From: UBA6181 sp016934015
Lineage (GTDB): Bacteria > Bacillota_I > Bacilli_A > Acholeplasmatales > Acholeplasmataceae
DNA length: 6,411 nt
Assembly: GCA_036584525.1 (NCBI GenBank)
Contig: JAZHDG010000019.1
Coordinates: 1 to 6,411 of the forward strand
Direction: 5' to 3'
Below are positions 1 to 5,955 of this stretch, piece after piece. The position numbers and the translations under genes are program-made. The notes below the pieces were generated by a model. The model saw only the letters and a program-made list of their open reading frames with translations. It was not told where the DNA came from and made no database searches. Positions within the stretch are counted from its first letter, which is position 1. Every line of letters starts with the position of its first letter.

Positions 1-86
1 TATTTAATATAGAGTAAAAAATCCACAGAAATTGGAAGAATTGAATATGTCTTCAACCTCAAAAATTCTTTGATAACTATTTCAAC

Positions 87-116
87 TTGTTTTCAATGTA
101 CTAATCTTTCTATATT
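87..116 (+). promoter_or_regulatory. Possible weak promoter for the polyol-phosphate transferase gene
   Basis: A TTGTTT hexamer at 87-92 is followed after 18 bp by TATATT at 111-116, a weak sigma-70/SigA-like pair about 30 bp before the start codon at 149. The whole 1-148 stretch is very AT-rich, so such matches arise easily by chance. All three plus-strand frames meet a stop within the first 15 bases, so no upstream coding region reaches far into the window. The gene could equally be read from an upstream operon promoter. Confidence 0.2.
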
Positions 117-148
117 GATGATATTATTAAATAGGTTAAGAATTAATT

Positions 149-1309
149 ATGATGAAACGCTTGGAATATTACATTAAGAATAATGCAGTACTACAATTCA
201 TTTTTAAATTTGGATTAAGCTTTGTGATGAAAACAATCTCTTTCTTTATTCCCATTAATAATAAAATGATTCTTTTTACTGCACATAATGGGGGGATAAA
301 TGATAGTCCTAGACTGATATATGAACAATTAATTCGTCAAAATAATATGGATTATGTAATTGTGTGGGGTGTAAATAAAAATTATCTTAATACAATTTTC
401 AATGGTCGCACTGTTCGCATTAATTCCTTCAAGTACTTTTTAATATCGATGAGAGCCAAATATTGGGTCGCATCAGTGAATATCGAGAGAGGTCTCAACT
501 ACAAAAAAAGAAATCAAGTTTATCTTAATACATGGCATGGAATTCCCATCAAAAAAATCGGAAATGATGTTCTTGGAAGAAGAGATTTCAACTTTAGCAA
601 AGTGAATTATTTTGTTGTTTCAAGTGACTATGAAATTCCCATTTATCGTAGAGCTCTCAAAGTAAGGGATAACAGCTTTTTGAGAGTCGGACTTCCTCGA
701 AACATGGAACTATTTGAGAAAAAAAACGAAGATTTTATTCAACAATTAAGGATAAAATTGGGTATAGGTAATGATAAAAGAATTATTTTATATGCGCCAA
801 CGTGGAGAGAAAGTGATGACTCTGGAAAAAGTTATACAATTAAGCCTCCGATTAATCTAGATTTATGGAAAAATACCTTATCTAATGATTTTGTTGTCTT
901 ATTTCGCTTACACCCATACACAGAAAAGGCACTTCAAATACAATTTGACTCTTTTTGTATTGATGCATCTAACTATCCAAATTTAAATGAACTTATCATT
1001 CTTTCAGACATTCTTATTACTGATTACTCTTCGATTGCATTTGACTATGCACTCACAGGAAAGCCGATGTTGTGTTTTGCATATGATTTTGGCGAATATA
1101 AAAATAGAAGAGGACTCTATTTAGATTTAGAGACAGAATTTCCTGGTGGGGTTATTCAAGATCAGATAATGTTGCTTGATAGGATAATGCAAAGCGATGC
1201 ATCAACAATATTTAATAAGGTAGATTCTTTCAGCAATAAATATAATCATTTTTTTGATAATCCTGCTGAGAATTGCCTAAAAATTTTGCTTGGGCCTAAA
1301 ATACAATAA
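149..1309 (+). CDS. CDP-glycerol glycerophosphotransferase family protein (TagB/TagF-like)
   Basis: This 386-residue protein is a member of the Glyphos_transf (TagB/TagF) family. Such enzymes move glycerol-phosphate, or a related polyol-phosphate, from the CDP-activated donor onto a lipid-linked acceptor at the inner face of the membrane. The family motifs are all visible: TWHGIPIKK at about residues 128-136 with His130, YAPTWRES at 215-222, RLHPY at 253-257 with His255, and ILITDYSSIAFDYALTGKP at 288-306. The two histidines match the catalytic pair known from TagF-type enzymes. Residues about 11-35 are hydrophobic with basic residues, fitting peripheral membrane attachment. The length suits a single-domain enzyme without the extra N-terminal region of long TagF polymerases. 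ATG codons at 149 and 152 are both possible starts, with only a weak AGG upstream. The glycosyltransferases downstream suggest a phosphate-containing capsule or exopolysaccharide. The exact polyol and whether one or many units are added cannot be read from the sequence. Confidence 0.9.
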   Translation: MMKRLEYYIKNNAVLQFIFKFGLSFVMKTISFFIPINNKMILFTAHNGGINDSPRLIYEQLIRQNNMDYVIVWGVNKNYLNTIFNGRTVRINSFKYFLISMRAKYWVASVNIERGLNYKKRNQVYLNTWHGIPIKKIGNDVLGRRDFNFSKVNYFVVSSDYEIPIYRRALKVRDNSFLRVGLPRNMELFEKKNEDFIQQLRIKLGIGNDKRIILYAPTWRESDDSGKSYTIKPPINLDLWKNTLSNDFVVLFRLHPYTEKALQIQFDSFCIDASNYPNLNELIILSDILITDYSSIAFDYALTGKPMLCFAYDFGEYKNRRGLYLDLETEFPGGVIQDQIMLLDRIMQSDASTIFNKVDSFSNKYNHFFDNPAENCLKILLGPKIQ

Positions 1310-1318
1310 CAAAAAGTA

Positions 1319-1375
1319 CTATGAATCTTTTAGAACGTAGAAGCCATGGCAATTATTGTATTGTTTGTCTTTCAT
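1319..1375 (-). CDS. Possible 18-residue micro-ORF with perfect Shine-Dalgarno
   Basis: On the minus strand an ATG at 1375-1373 opens an 18-codon frame, MKDKQYNNCHGFYVLKDS, ending in TAG at 1321-1319. It is preceded by a perfect AGGAGG (plus-strand CCTCCT at 1383-1388) with a 7-base spacer. Just upstream on the same strand a 15-codon frame, MISENQEKHYWLLEY (1439-1392), ends about 10 bases before the Shine-Dalgarno. That is the spacing expected between two operon genes. No known peptide family is recognised. It may be a real small peptide, or the start of a gene whose remainder was lost where it meets the end of the polyol-phosphate transferase gene, 10 bp away. It runs against the surrounding genes. 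Confidence 0.3.
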   Translation of the reverse strand: MKDKQYNNCHGFYVLKDS

Positions 1376-1487
1376 TATTTTTCCTCCTATTCTAATACTC
1401 AAGTAACCAATAATGCTTTTCTTGGTTTTCAGAAATCATTGATATTTATTTTTACTAGATAATGGAACTCTACATAACTTCTATAAA

Positions 1488-1513
1488 TATTGTATTCGAA
1501 CACTCTTACATAT
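1488..1513. repeat. Left copy of 26-bp IS target-site duplication
   Basis: The 26 bp beginning TATTGTATTC and ending TCTTACATAT are repeated without mismatch at 2639-2664. Each copy directly abuts one end of the IS (1514 and 2638). The base before it (A1487) also equals the last base of the IS, so 27 bp is possible if the right end is drawn one base shorter. Confidence 0.85.
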
Positions 1514-1564
1514 TGTTGAGTTGTAAATGATGTGAGACCAACTTTTTCAAAAAAAGAAGGGTGA
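1514..1564 (+). repeat. Left terminal inverted repeat of the complete IS
   Basis: It starts TGTTGAGTTGTAAATGA followed by TGTGAGAC and ends in AGGGTGA. It lies 14 bp beyond the transposase stop codon at 1579-1581. It pairs with 2588-2638, with perfect agreement at TGTGAGAC (1531-1538) and looser agreement outside it. Confidence 0.75.
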
Positions 1565-1578
1565 TTTGTTAATATCAT

Positions 1579-2532
1579 TTAGGCAATCATTCCTTTCTCA
1601 AGTAATTGCTCTCTTTTTTGTGATGGTGTGTGCCACCCGATTGAAGAGCTGCAGATACTGTTTGATCGGATTAAGTAGGCTTTCATTTGTTTGACTAAGT
1701 CGTTGTAGTTATAGAATTTAAGGGTCAAGTATAAGCGATTGTTGTCATTACGATGGCTGCGTTCAACTTTGCCATTATGACGTGGCGTACGCGGTCTAAT
1801 TAATTTGTGTATGATCGCTAGTTCACCGCATAAAATATCGAATGGATGAATCATTTTAGTGTTCTTGTTGTGGGTGAACTCAAAGCCATTATCACTTTGA
1901 ATCATCCTTGGTTGATAACCGAAGTAAGCAATAGCCCTTTTAACAAAATCAACCGTGGAATAAGAACTTTGTTCTAAATAGGGATAAATGAATCGTTCAC
2001 GGCTGGCTTCATCAATCATCGTGTATTGATAATGCTTCTGATGACTCCCTGGCTGTGCCTTACATTCCTTAGGAACGTATTTGACATCAAATTGCCATTT
2101 ATCACCTAATACTTCAGGAGTTTTATACGGCTTAGGTGTATAGGGTGTCTGTTTGACCTTGACGATGCCATAGTAACCATTCATCTTGAGCCAACGATAG
2201 AGACTAACTGGATGACGTGTATATCCGATAGATAGACGAAGTTTTGAGAATAGTTTATTGAGTCCGATGTTGGGATTACGTCTCATCAAATCGACGATTT
2301 TCTTAATTTCTTCAGCTGTATGACTGTTAGGATGCTGCGTATGAGGACGATGCAATCTATCGAGTAGCGATTCTTTGGTACCATCGAACTGCTTATTCCA
2401 TCGCATCAGAGAATCTTTGGAGATGCGATACTTCCAAGTAACATGCTTGATGGCATACCTTCCTGATCGATATAGTAGAACTGCATGATATCGAGTCTTA
2501 ATCTCGTGAGGGAAATGTGATAAACAATGCAA
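1579..2532 (-). CDS. IS481-like DDE transposase (complete copy, start uncertain)
   Basis: This 317-residue protein has an N-terminal helix-turn-helix (about residues 15-47, ending SKDSLMRW), a second winged region at about 72-120, and an integrase core (rve/DDE) from about 145. The likely catalytic acids are Asp149 in WQFDVKYV, Asp214 in QSDNGFEF and Glu257 in NGKVERSH. The D-E gap of 42 residues is longer than the usual 35. The only start in this frame near the N terminus is TTG at 2532, which has no well-placed ribosome binding site. The second IS copy keeps the frame open for 24 more residues, back to a GTG at the equivalent of 2591. Here one A is missing from a run near 2531, so the codons upstream are out of frame. 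A TATAAT on the minus strand (2585-2580) could be the -10 box. Trp33 replaces an Arg found in the other copy. Activity is therefore uncertain. Confidence 0.8.
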   Translation of the reverse strand: MHCLSHFPHEIKTRYHAVLLYRSGRYAIKHVTWKYRISKDSLMRWNKQFDGTKESLLDRLHRPHTQHPNSHTAEEIKKIVDLMRRNPNIGLNKLFSKLRLSIGYTRHPVSLYRWLKMNGYYGIVKVKQTPYTPKPYKTPEVLGDKWQFDVKYVPKECKAQPGSHQKHYQYTMIDEASRERFIYPYLEQSSYSTVDFVKRAIAYFGYQPRMIQSDNGFEFTHNKNTKMIHPFDILCGELAIIHKLIRPRTPRHNGKVERSHRNDNNRLYLTLKFYNYNDLVKQMKAYLIRSNSICSSSIGWHTPSQKREQLLEKGMIA

Positions 2533-2579
2533 AGGTGATTTATGAACCTTTCTGTAAAGTTGTCAGGCCTTACAGGGAT

Positions 2580-2585
2580 ATTATA
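2580..2585 (-). promoter_or_regulatory. Possible -10 box of the transposase gene
   Basis: The minus strand reads TATAAT here, just inside the right IS end. The hexamer 17 bp upstream, TTAGAA, is a poor -35 box. If used, transcripts would begin near 2573. That is downstream of the GTG at 2591 and would favour a translation start near 2532. The second IS copy has the same TATAAT. Confidence 0.3.
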
Positions 2586-2587
2586 GG

Positions 2588-2638
2588 TCACCCCTTTTTT
2601 ATTTCTAAGAAAAGTCTCACATCAATTGTAAAGCTACA
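2588..2638 (-). repeat. Right terminal inverted repeat of the complete IS
   Basis: Read on the minus strand it starts TGTAGCTTTACAATTGA followed by TGTGAGAC and ends in GGGGTGA. It matches the left end at 34 of 51 positions without gaps. The second IS copy has the corresponding end at 5792-5842 with a few substitutions. Confidence 0.75.
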
Positions 2639-2664
2639 TATTGTATTCGAACACTCTTACATAT
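2639..2664. repeat. Right copy of 26-bp IS target-site duplication
   Basis: Identical to 1488-1513. The ATTGTTG that follows is native flanking sequence. The first glycosyltransferase gene starts 40 bp after this repeat. Confidence 0.85.
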
Positions 2665-2703
2665 ATTGTTGTGTTTTAGACTTCTACCAAGTAAAATAAT
2701 ATC

Positions 2704-3906
2704 ATGAAAATTGCATTTATTACCGCAGAGTTTCTCCCCGCTAGAATATCTAGTTCGTATATCTATGAAGATTTATTTACACATTTGATTAAACAGGGTC
2801 ATTCTGTCGACGTATATTGTTCAAACCCGATAAAAGGTTTGTCCTCGCGAGAGATAAAAAAATTTAATAAGGACTCTCAATACAATCACAAAGGAATAAA
2901 TATTCATACTTTTCGATCACTTGCTACGACTAATTCTTACTGGATGCGTTTATTTAATTATATATTTGTAGGGATAAAATTGTCAAAAAAAATAAAAAAA
3001 ATTGACATAGATTGCGCCATTTTACCATCTTTCCCTCCTGTTTTTTTTCAACGCCAGTTACTTAAAAGATTACATAAAATGAAAGTTACTACTATACTTA
3101 ATTTGCATGATTTATTCCCGGATAATTCATTGAGAAAAGACTCTCTTTTATATAAAGTTATGAATTTTTATAACGTAAAAAACCTTTGCTCATTTGATTT
3201 CATTGTTTCCATCTCAGATGACATCAGTGACACTTTGATTTCTAAAGGAGTCGATATTTCGAAAATAAGAAGAATAAATTTGTGGGAATTTTCCTATTCA
3301 TCGAACAATTACGATGTGGAAGAAACCTCATTAGATAGCTTTGATTCAACTAAGTTTAATGTTTGTTATATAGGAAATATTGGGAGATATCAAAATATAT
3401 CAATGCTCCTTGATTTAGCCGATTCATTTGAAAGCGATGATACAAATTTTGTTTTTGTGGGTGATGGCCCCCTAAAACAAATGGTTATTAGAAGAGCACA
3501 GAACAATAAAAACATTCAATATTTCGAAAGAGTTACATATGATCAGGCTCTGTGTTTATATAGACAATCAGATGTGAATATAATTTCTCTTAATAATAAT
3601 GTGATATTTACCGCGTGTCCATCAAAAACCAGCAACTGTATTGGAGCCAAAAAACCAATTCTAGCCATTGTTAATATGGAAAGCAAATATGCTCAGATGA
3701 TTTTAGACCATAAATTGGGGTTGGTCGCTGATCCTACGAGTATTTCTTCAATTATGGATGCGCTTTGTAAGATAAAAGATGATGTCTCTGAATATACAGG
3801 ACATTATGTAGATTTTTATGAAAAAAGTATAAATTTGAAGAAATGGAATGAAATCATGATATGTTTAGAAAAACATTTAAAAAACGAAAAAAAAGAAAAG
3901 TATTGA
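2704..3906 (+). CDS. GT4-type glycosyltransferase (WbuB-like)
   Basis: This 400-residue GT-B-fold glycosyltransferase probably transfers a sugar from a nucleotide-sugar donor to a lipid-linked repeat unit in the cytoplasm. The N-terminal Rossmann half opens with MKIAFITAEFLPARISSSYI, whose FLP and following loop are typical of WbuB/WcaI-like proteins. HDLFPD lies at residues 135-140. The C-terminal half starts with VCYIGNIGRYQN (about 220-231), followed by FVFVGDGPLK (249-258) and CPSKTSNCIGAKKPIL (305-320), where this subgroup carries PSK instead of the classic E-x7-E. LGLVADP (338-344) also fits. There is no good Shine-Dalgarno before the ATG. The IS lies immediately upstream, so transcription from the phosphotransferase side is probably disturbed. 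Its last 46 bp overlap the next gene. Donor and acceptor sugars cannot be predicted. Confidence 0.85.
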   Translation: MKIAFITAEFLPARISSSYIYEDLFTHLIKQGHSVDVYCSNPIKGLSSREIKKFNKDSQYNHKGINIHTFRSLATTNSYWMRLFNYIFVGIKLSKKIKKIDIDCAILPSFPPVFFQRQLLKRLHKMKVTTILNLHDLFPDNSLRKDSLLYKVMNFYNVKNLCSFDFIVSISDDISDTLISKGVDISKIRRINLWEFSYSSNNYDVEETSLDSFDSTKFNVCYIGNIGRYQNISMLLDLADSFESDDTNFVFVGDGPLKQMVIRRAQNNKNIQYFERVTYDQALCLYRQSDVNIISLNNNVIFTACPSKTSNCIGAKKPILAIVNMESKYAQMILDHKLGLVADPTSISSIMDALCKIKDDVSEYTGHYVDFYEKSINLKKWNEIMICLEKHLKNEKKEKY

Positions 3907-4958
3907 TTATTGGCTCTAATCCCAATCTTCCAGGTGGTATTTCAACATGGACGAGAGAAATGATTTCACATGAGGATCAAAAGTATTTGCTCTTCTTCAT
4001 TGATTCTTCATTTGGAAAGAAAGGCCGCCCCAAATCCAAACTTGCATTATTCGTATCTAGTTTTTTCAGAAATTCCAAAACTTTCTTACTTTTTCTTACT
4101 TTTTTACTTTTAAAGACTCCACAAATAATACATTCATCAACAACTTCATCGCCCAACGCTCTGAAAAGAGAAGTTTTATTTTCGCGAATAGCTTCATTGT
4201 TTAAATCGAAATACATTGTCCACTTTCATTGCACAATTGATGAGTTTCTTGAGGGACGAAAAGGAGAAAAGATATTAACAAAGCTTGTTTCAGTTGCTGA
4301 TGGTTTTTTCTGTCTTAATAAAAAGTCAATTGATTCAGTATTAAGAGTTGGTAATGAGGTAACAATCTTGAAAGTTTTTCATGTGCCTAATTTTATTGAT
4401 GATGACTATTTGTTAAATCACAAAATAATTAAATCTAAAGTTACAGATGTAATTTTTGTTAGCCGCATTCAAATAAAAAAAGGTTGGTATGAATATACCA
4501 ATTTAGCAAAGCAGCATCCGAATATCACTTTTAATGTTGTTGGTCCGAATCTTGATGATTTAAATCTCAATTGTTTGCCAAGTAATGTCGTATATCATGG
4601 CAAGAAAAGTCGAGATGAAATTTTTTCTCTCCTTGATAAAAGTGATATTTTTGTTTTTCTTACACACTATGAAGAAGGATTTTCGATGGTGTTGCTTGAG
4701 GCTATGAGTAGAGGGTTACCGACTCTTTGTTCAAATACCGAATCAATAGAGGAAATGATAGAGTCTTCAGGAGGTTTGTGTTGTGATTACAGTAATAATG
4801 ACCAGGTAAACCAGTGTTTTTCTACGCTTGTTCAAAATGAACAATTGCGTAAATCAATGTCAATCTTTAATGTTTCAAAAGTTAGAAACTTTTATTTGAA
4901 AAGCAAAGTTATACCTACAGTGTTTAAGTATTACTCGACCATAGATAAAGTCGACTAA
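3861..4958 (+). CDS. GT4 family glycosyltransferase
   Basis: This 365-residue protein is a retaining GT-B enzyme of the GT4 (Glycos_transf_1) type, expected to act in the cytoplasm on a lipid-linked saccharide. Visible signs are the glycine loop LPGGIST (23-29), HVPNFID (174-180), the start of the C-terminal domain FVSRIQIKKGW (199-209), and the donor-site motif EEGFSMVLLEAMSRGLP with E272 and E280 forming E-x7-E. Residues 62-85 are hydrophobic and may touch the membrane. The ATG at 3861 lies inside the preceding gene and gives a very basic leader (KKRKKRK) encoded by an A-rich stretch. A TTG at 3903, next to the upstream stop, would start the protein at the LIIG strand and is the main alternative. 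Neither start has a strong Shine-Dalgarno. The tight overlap indicates co-transcription and probably translational coupling with the gene before it. The sugar specificity is unknown. Confidence 0.87.
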   Translation: MFRKTFKKRKKRKVLIIGSNPNLPGGISTWTREMISHEDQKYLLFFIDSSFGKKGRPKSKLALFVSSFFRNSKTFLLFLTFLLLKTPQIIHSSTTSSPNALKREVLFSRIASLFKSKYIVHFHCTIDEFLEGRKGEKILTKLVSVADGFFCLNKKSIDSVLRVGNEVTILKVFHVPNFIDDDYLLNHKIIKSKVTDVIFVSRIQIKKGWYEYTNLAKQHPNITFNVVGPNLDDLNLNCLPSNVVYHGKKSRDEIFSLLDKSDIFVFLTHYEEGFSMVLLEAMSRGLPTLCSNTESIEEMIESSGGLCCDYSNNDQVNQCFSTLVQNEQLRKSMSIFNVSKVRNFYLKSKVIPTVFKYYSTIDKVD

Positions 4959-5298
4959 TGTAGAGTTGTAAAATCAACTGCTTTTTGCCAGCTGATAAAA
5001 ACTATTTAGTTTCCATATTAAAATCATCACCATTCTTGGCGAACGGTTTTTTTGTTACCACCAAAATTGTTATCAAAGCATCGATAAATCGAATGTTATT
5101 TTCTCAGTTTCTAATTTTAGATAATTCTAATATTGTTTTTGGCTACATGTGGGAGGGCAATCCTGTGCCTTTCCCTCGGAACGCATTTTTGAATATTAGG
5201 TATGCATAGCAGGATGATGGACTATTTGGCCTGTTTCGTTGGCAATAATGTATTTGACAGACTAGTTATGTAGGAAAGGGACTGCGGACAATTACAGT
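4959..5298 (+). pseudogene. Decayed 340-bp segment, possible acyltransferase remnant
   Basis: No intact gene is seen. One frame stays open from a TTG at 4985 to a TAG at 5209. It contains the stretch ILDNSNIVFGYMWEGNPVPF (residues 43-62), followed by PRNAFLNI. That pattern is reminiscent of the N-terminal part of left-handed beta-helix (hexapeptide) acyltransferases often found in polysaccharide loci. The resemblance is by eye and weak. No hexapeptide repeats follow, because the frame closes and the truncated IS begins about 90 bp later. There is no ribosome binding site or ATG at its start. The segment is best read as leftovers of a gene damaged by deletion and IS activity. Confidence 0.3.
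4964..4986 (+). terminator. Weak terminator-like hairpin
   Basis: AGTTG (4964-4968) and CAACT (4975-4979) form a perfect 5-bp stem with a 6-base loop, followed two bases later by TTTTT (4982-4986). It lies only six bases after the glycosyltransferase stop codon. The stem is short and AT-containing, so termination would be inefficient. The same stretch also resembles an IS end. Confidence 0.25.
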
Positions 5299-5795
5299 CA
5301 TTTTTCATCTAATACTTCAGGAGTTTTATACGGCTTAGGTGTATAGGGTGTCTGTTTGACCTTGACGATGCCATAGTAACCATTCATCTTGAGCCAACGA
5401 TAGAGACTAACTGGATGACGTGTATATCCGATAGATAGACGAAGTTTTGAGAATAGTTTATTGAGTCCGATGTTGGGATTACGTCTCATCAAATCGACGA
5501 TTTTCTTAATTTCTTCAGCTGTATGACTGTTAGGATGCTGCGTATGAGGACGATGCAATCTATCGAGTAGCGATTCTTTGGTACCATCGAACTGCTTATT
5601 CCATCGCATCAGAGAATCTTTGGAGATGCGATACTTCCGAGTAACATGCTTGATGGCATACCTTCCTGATCGATAAAGTAGAACTGTGTGATAACGGGTC
5701 TTAATCTCGTGAGGGAAATGTGATAAACAATGCAAAAGGTGATTTATGAACGTTTCTGTAAAGTTTCCAGGCCTTACAGGGATATTATAGGTCAC
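5298..5795 (-). pseudogene. Transposase N-terminal fragment of the truncated IS
   Basis: The 165-residue frame runs from a GTG at 5795 to a TGA made at the deletion junction (5300-5298). It holds the complete helix-turn-helix region but only the start of the linker to the catalytic core, ending TPEVLDEK where the other copy continues into WQFDVKYV. None of the three catalytic acids is present, so it cannot be an active transposase. If expressed, the DNA-binding part could still bind IS ends. Unlike the complete copy it has four A's near 5735, keeping 24 N-terminal codons in frame, and it has Arg rather than Trp in the helix-turn-helix. Confidence 0.85.
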
Positions 5796-5842
5796 CCCCT
5801 TTTTAATTCTAAGAAAAGTCTCACATCAATTTTGAAGCTACA
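5299..5842 (-). mobile_element. Truncated second copy of the same IS (right half only)
   Basis: This 544-bp stretch matches 2096-2638 of the complete IS with 15 substitutions and one single-base difference. It keeps the right inverted repeat (ending AAGCTACA at 5842) and the first half of the transposase gene, but lacks everything corresponding to 1514-2095. Similarity stops sharply on the right at 5842, confirming the IS boundary, and fades on the left at about 5299. No target duplication can be found because the left end is gone. It has the same orientation as the complete copy. Confidence 0.88.
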
Positions 5843-5891
5843 TTTGAAAAACATAGTTGATAGTTTGAGCGATTGTATTGTTATTGAGAAA

Positions 5892-5920
5892 TTGCTAAAC
5901 TTATGTTAGTTTTCTATTCT
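5892..5920 (+). promoter_or_regulatory. Probable promoter of the third glycosyltransferase gene
   Basis: TTGCTA at 5892-5897 and TATTCT at 5915-5920 are separated by 17 bp, each matching the vegetative consensus at four of six positions. Transcription would start near 5927, about 29 bases before the ATG. It lies outside the truncated IS, so the gene need not depend on the IS or the upstream operon. No operator-like repeat is seen beside it. Confidence 0.35.
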
Positions 5921-5944
5921 TTTTAGCAGACTAGAGTATTTAAT

Positions 5945-5950
5945 GGAGGT
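5945..5950 (+). promoter_or_regulatory. Strong ribosome binding site
   Basis: GGAGGT lies five bases before the ATG at 5956. It fixes that start codon and contrasts with the poor sites of the other genes in the window. Confidence 0.85.
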
Positions 5951-5955
5951 TTTGT

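Larger units (their letters stand above)
1310..1513. other. 204-bp gap between the transferase gene and the IS
   Basis: This AT-rich stretch holds no plus-strand gene and no convincing terminator hairpin. It contains the two minus-strand micro-ORFs described at 1319-1439 and, at its right end (1488-1513), the left copy of the IS target duplication. Joined to 2665-2703 it would reconstruct a spacer of about 243 bp that lay between the polyol-phosphate transferase and the next glycosyltransferase before the IS inserted. A GATAAT at 1458-1463 could be a -10 box for the downstream glycosyltransferase, but no matching -35 box is at proper distance. Confidence 0.5.
1514..2638 (-). mobile_element. 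Complete IS481-like insertion sequence, 1125 bp
   Basis: The element carries one minus-strand transposase gene between imperfect inverted repeats, both beginning TGT. Aligned without gaps, the terminal 51 bp (1514-1564 against the reverse complement of 2588-2638) share 34 positions, including the block TGTGAGAC and the inner GGGTGA. Two independent facts fix the ends. The 26-bp direct repeat abuts both, and the second IS copy loses its similarity at exactly the equivalent point (5842). The transposase is IS481/IS3-superfamily-like, but a 26-bp duplication is longer than the usual 4-15 bp of IS481 elements and recalls the 27 bp reported for IS1202 of pneumococcal capsule loci. Base composition is visibly less AT-rich than the neighbouring genes, consistent with a separate origin. 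Confidence 0.85.

Noticed and set aside
36..70. AAGAATT / AATTCTT inverted repeat upstream of the first gene
   Set aside because: Seven AT-rich pairs around a 21-base loop with no functional context; expected by chance.
1301..1361. 9-bp inverted repeat ATACAATAA / TTATTGTAT as a terminator
   Set aside because: The arms contain one GC pair, are 43 bases apart, and have no adjacent T run tied to the stem; likely chance in AT-rich DNA.
1488..1513. Target duplication as a dif-like Xer recombination site
   Set aside because: Only TTACATA resembles a XerD half-site. No matching XerC arm at the proper spacing is seen.
2525..2540. Programmed frameshifting in the transposase
   Set aside because: The run of three or four A's is not a slippery heptamer and the upstream frame is not a typical OrfA. 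A simple indel between copies explains it.
2406..2591. 61-codon minus-strand frame over the transposase N terminus
   Set aside because: Only its first part is the transposase leader, thrown out of frame by the missing A. The rest overlaps the transposase in another frame and has no independent support.
2517..2699. 60-codon plus-strand frame across the right IS end
   Set aside because: It is antisense to the transposase and crosses the IS boundary and the target duplication, with no recognisable protein or ribosome binding site.
3977..4216. 79-codon minus-strand frame
   Set aside because: It lies wholly inside the second glycosyltransferase gene, has no motif and is a shadow frame.
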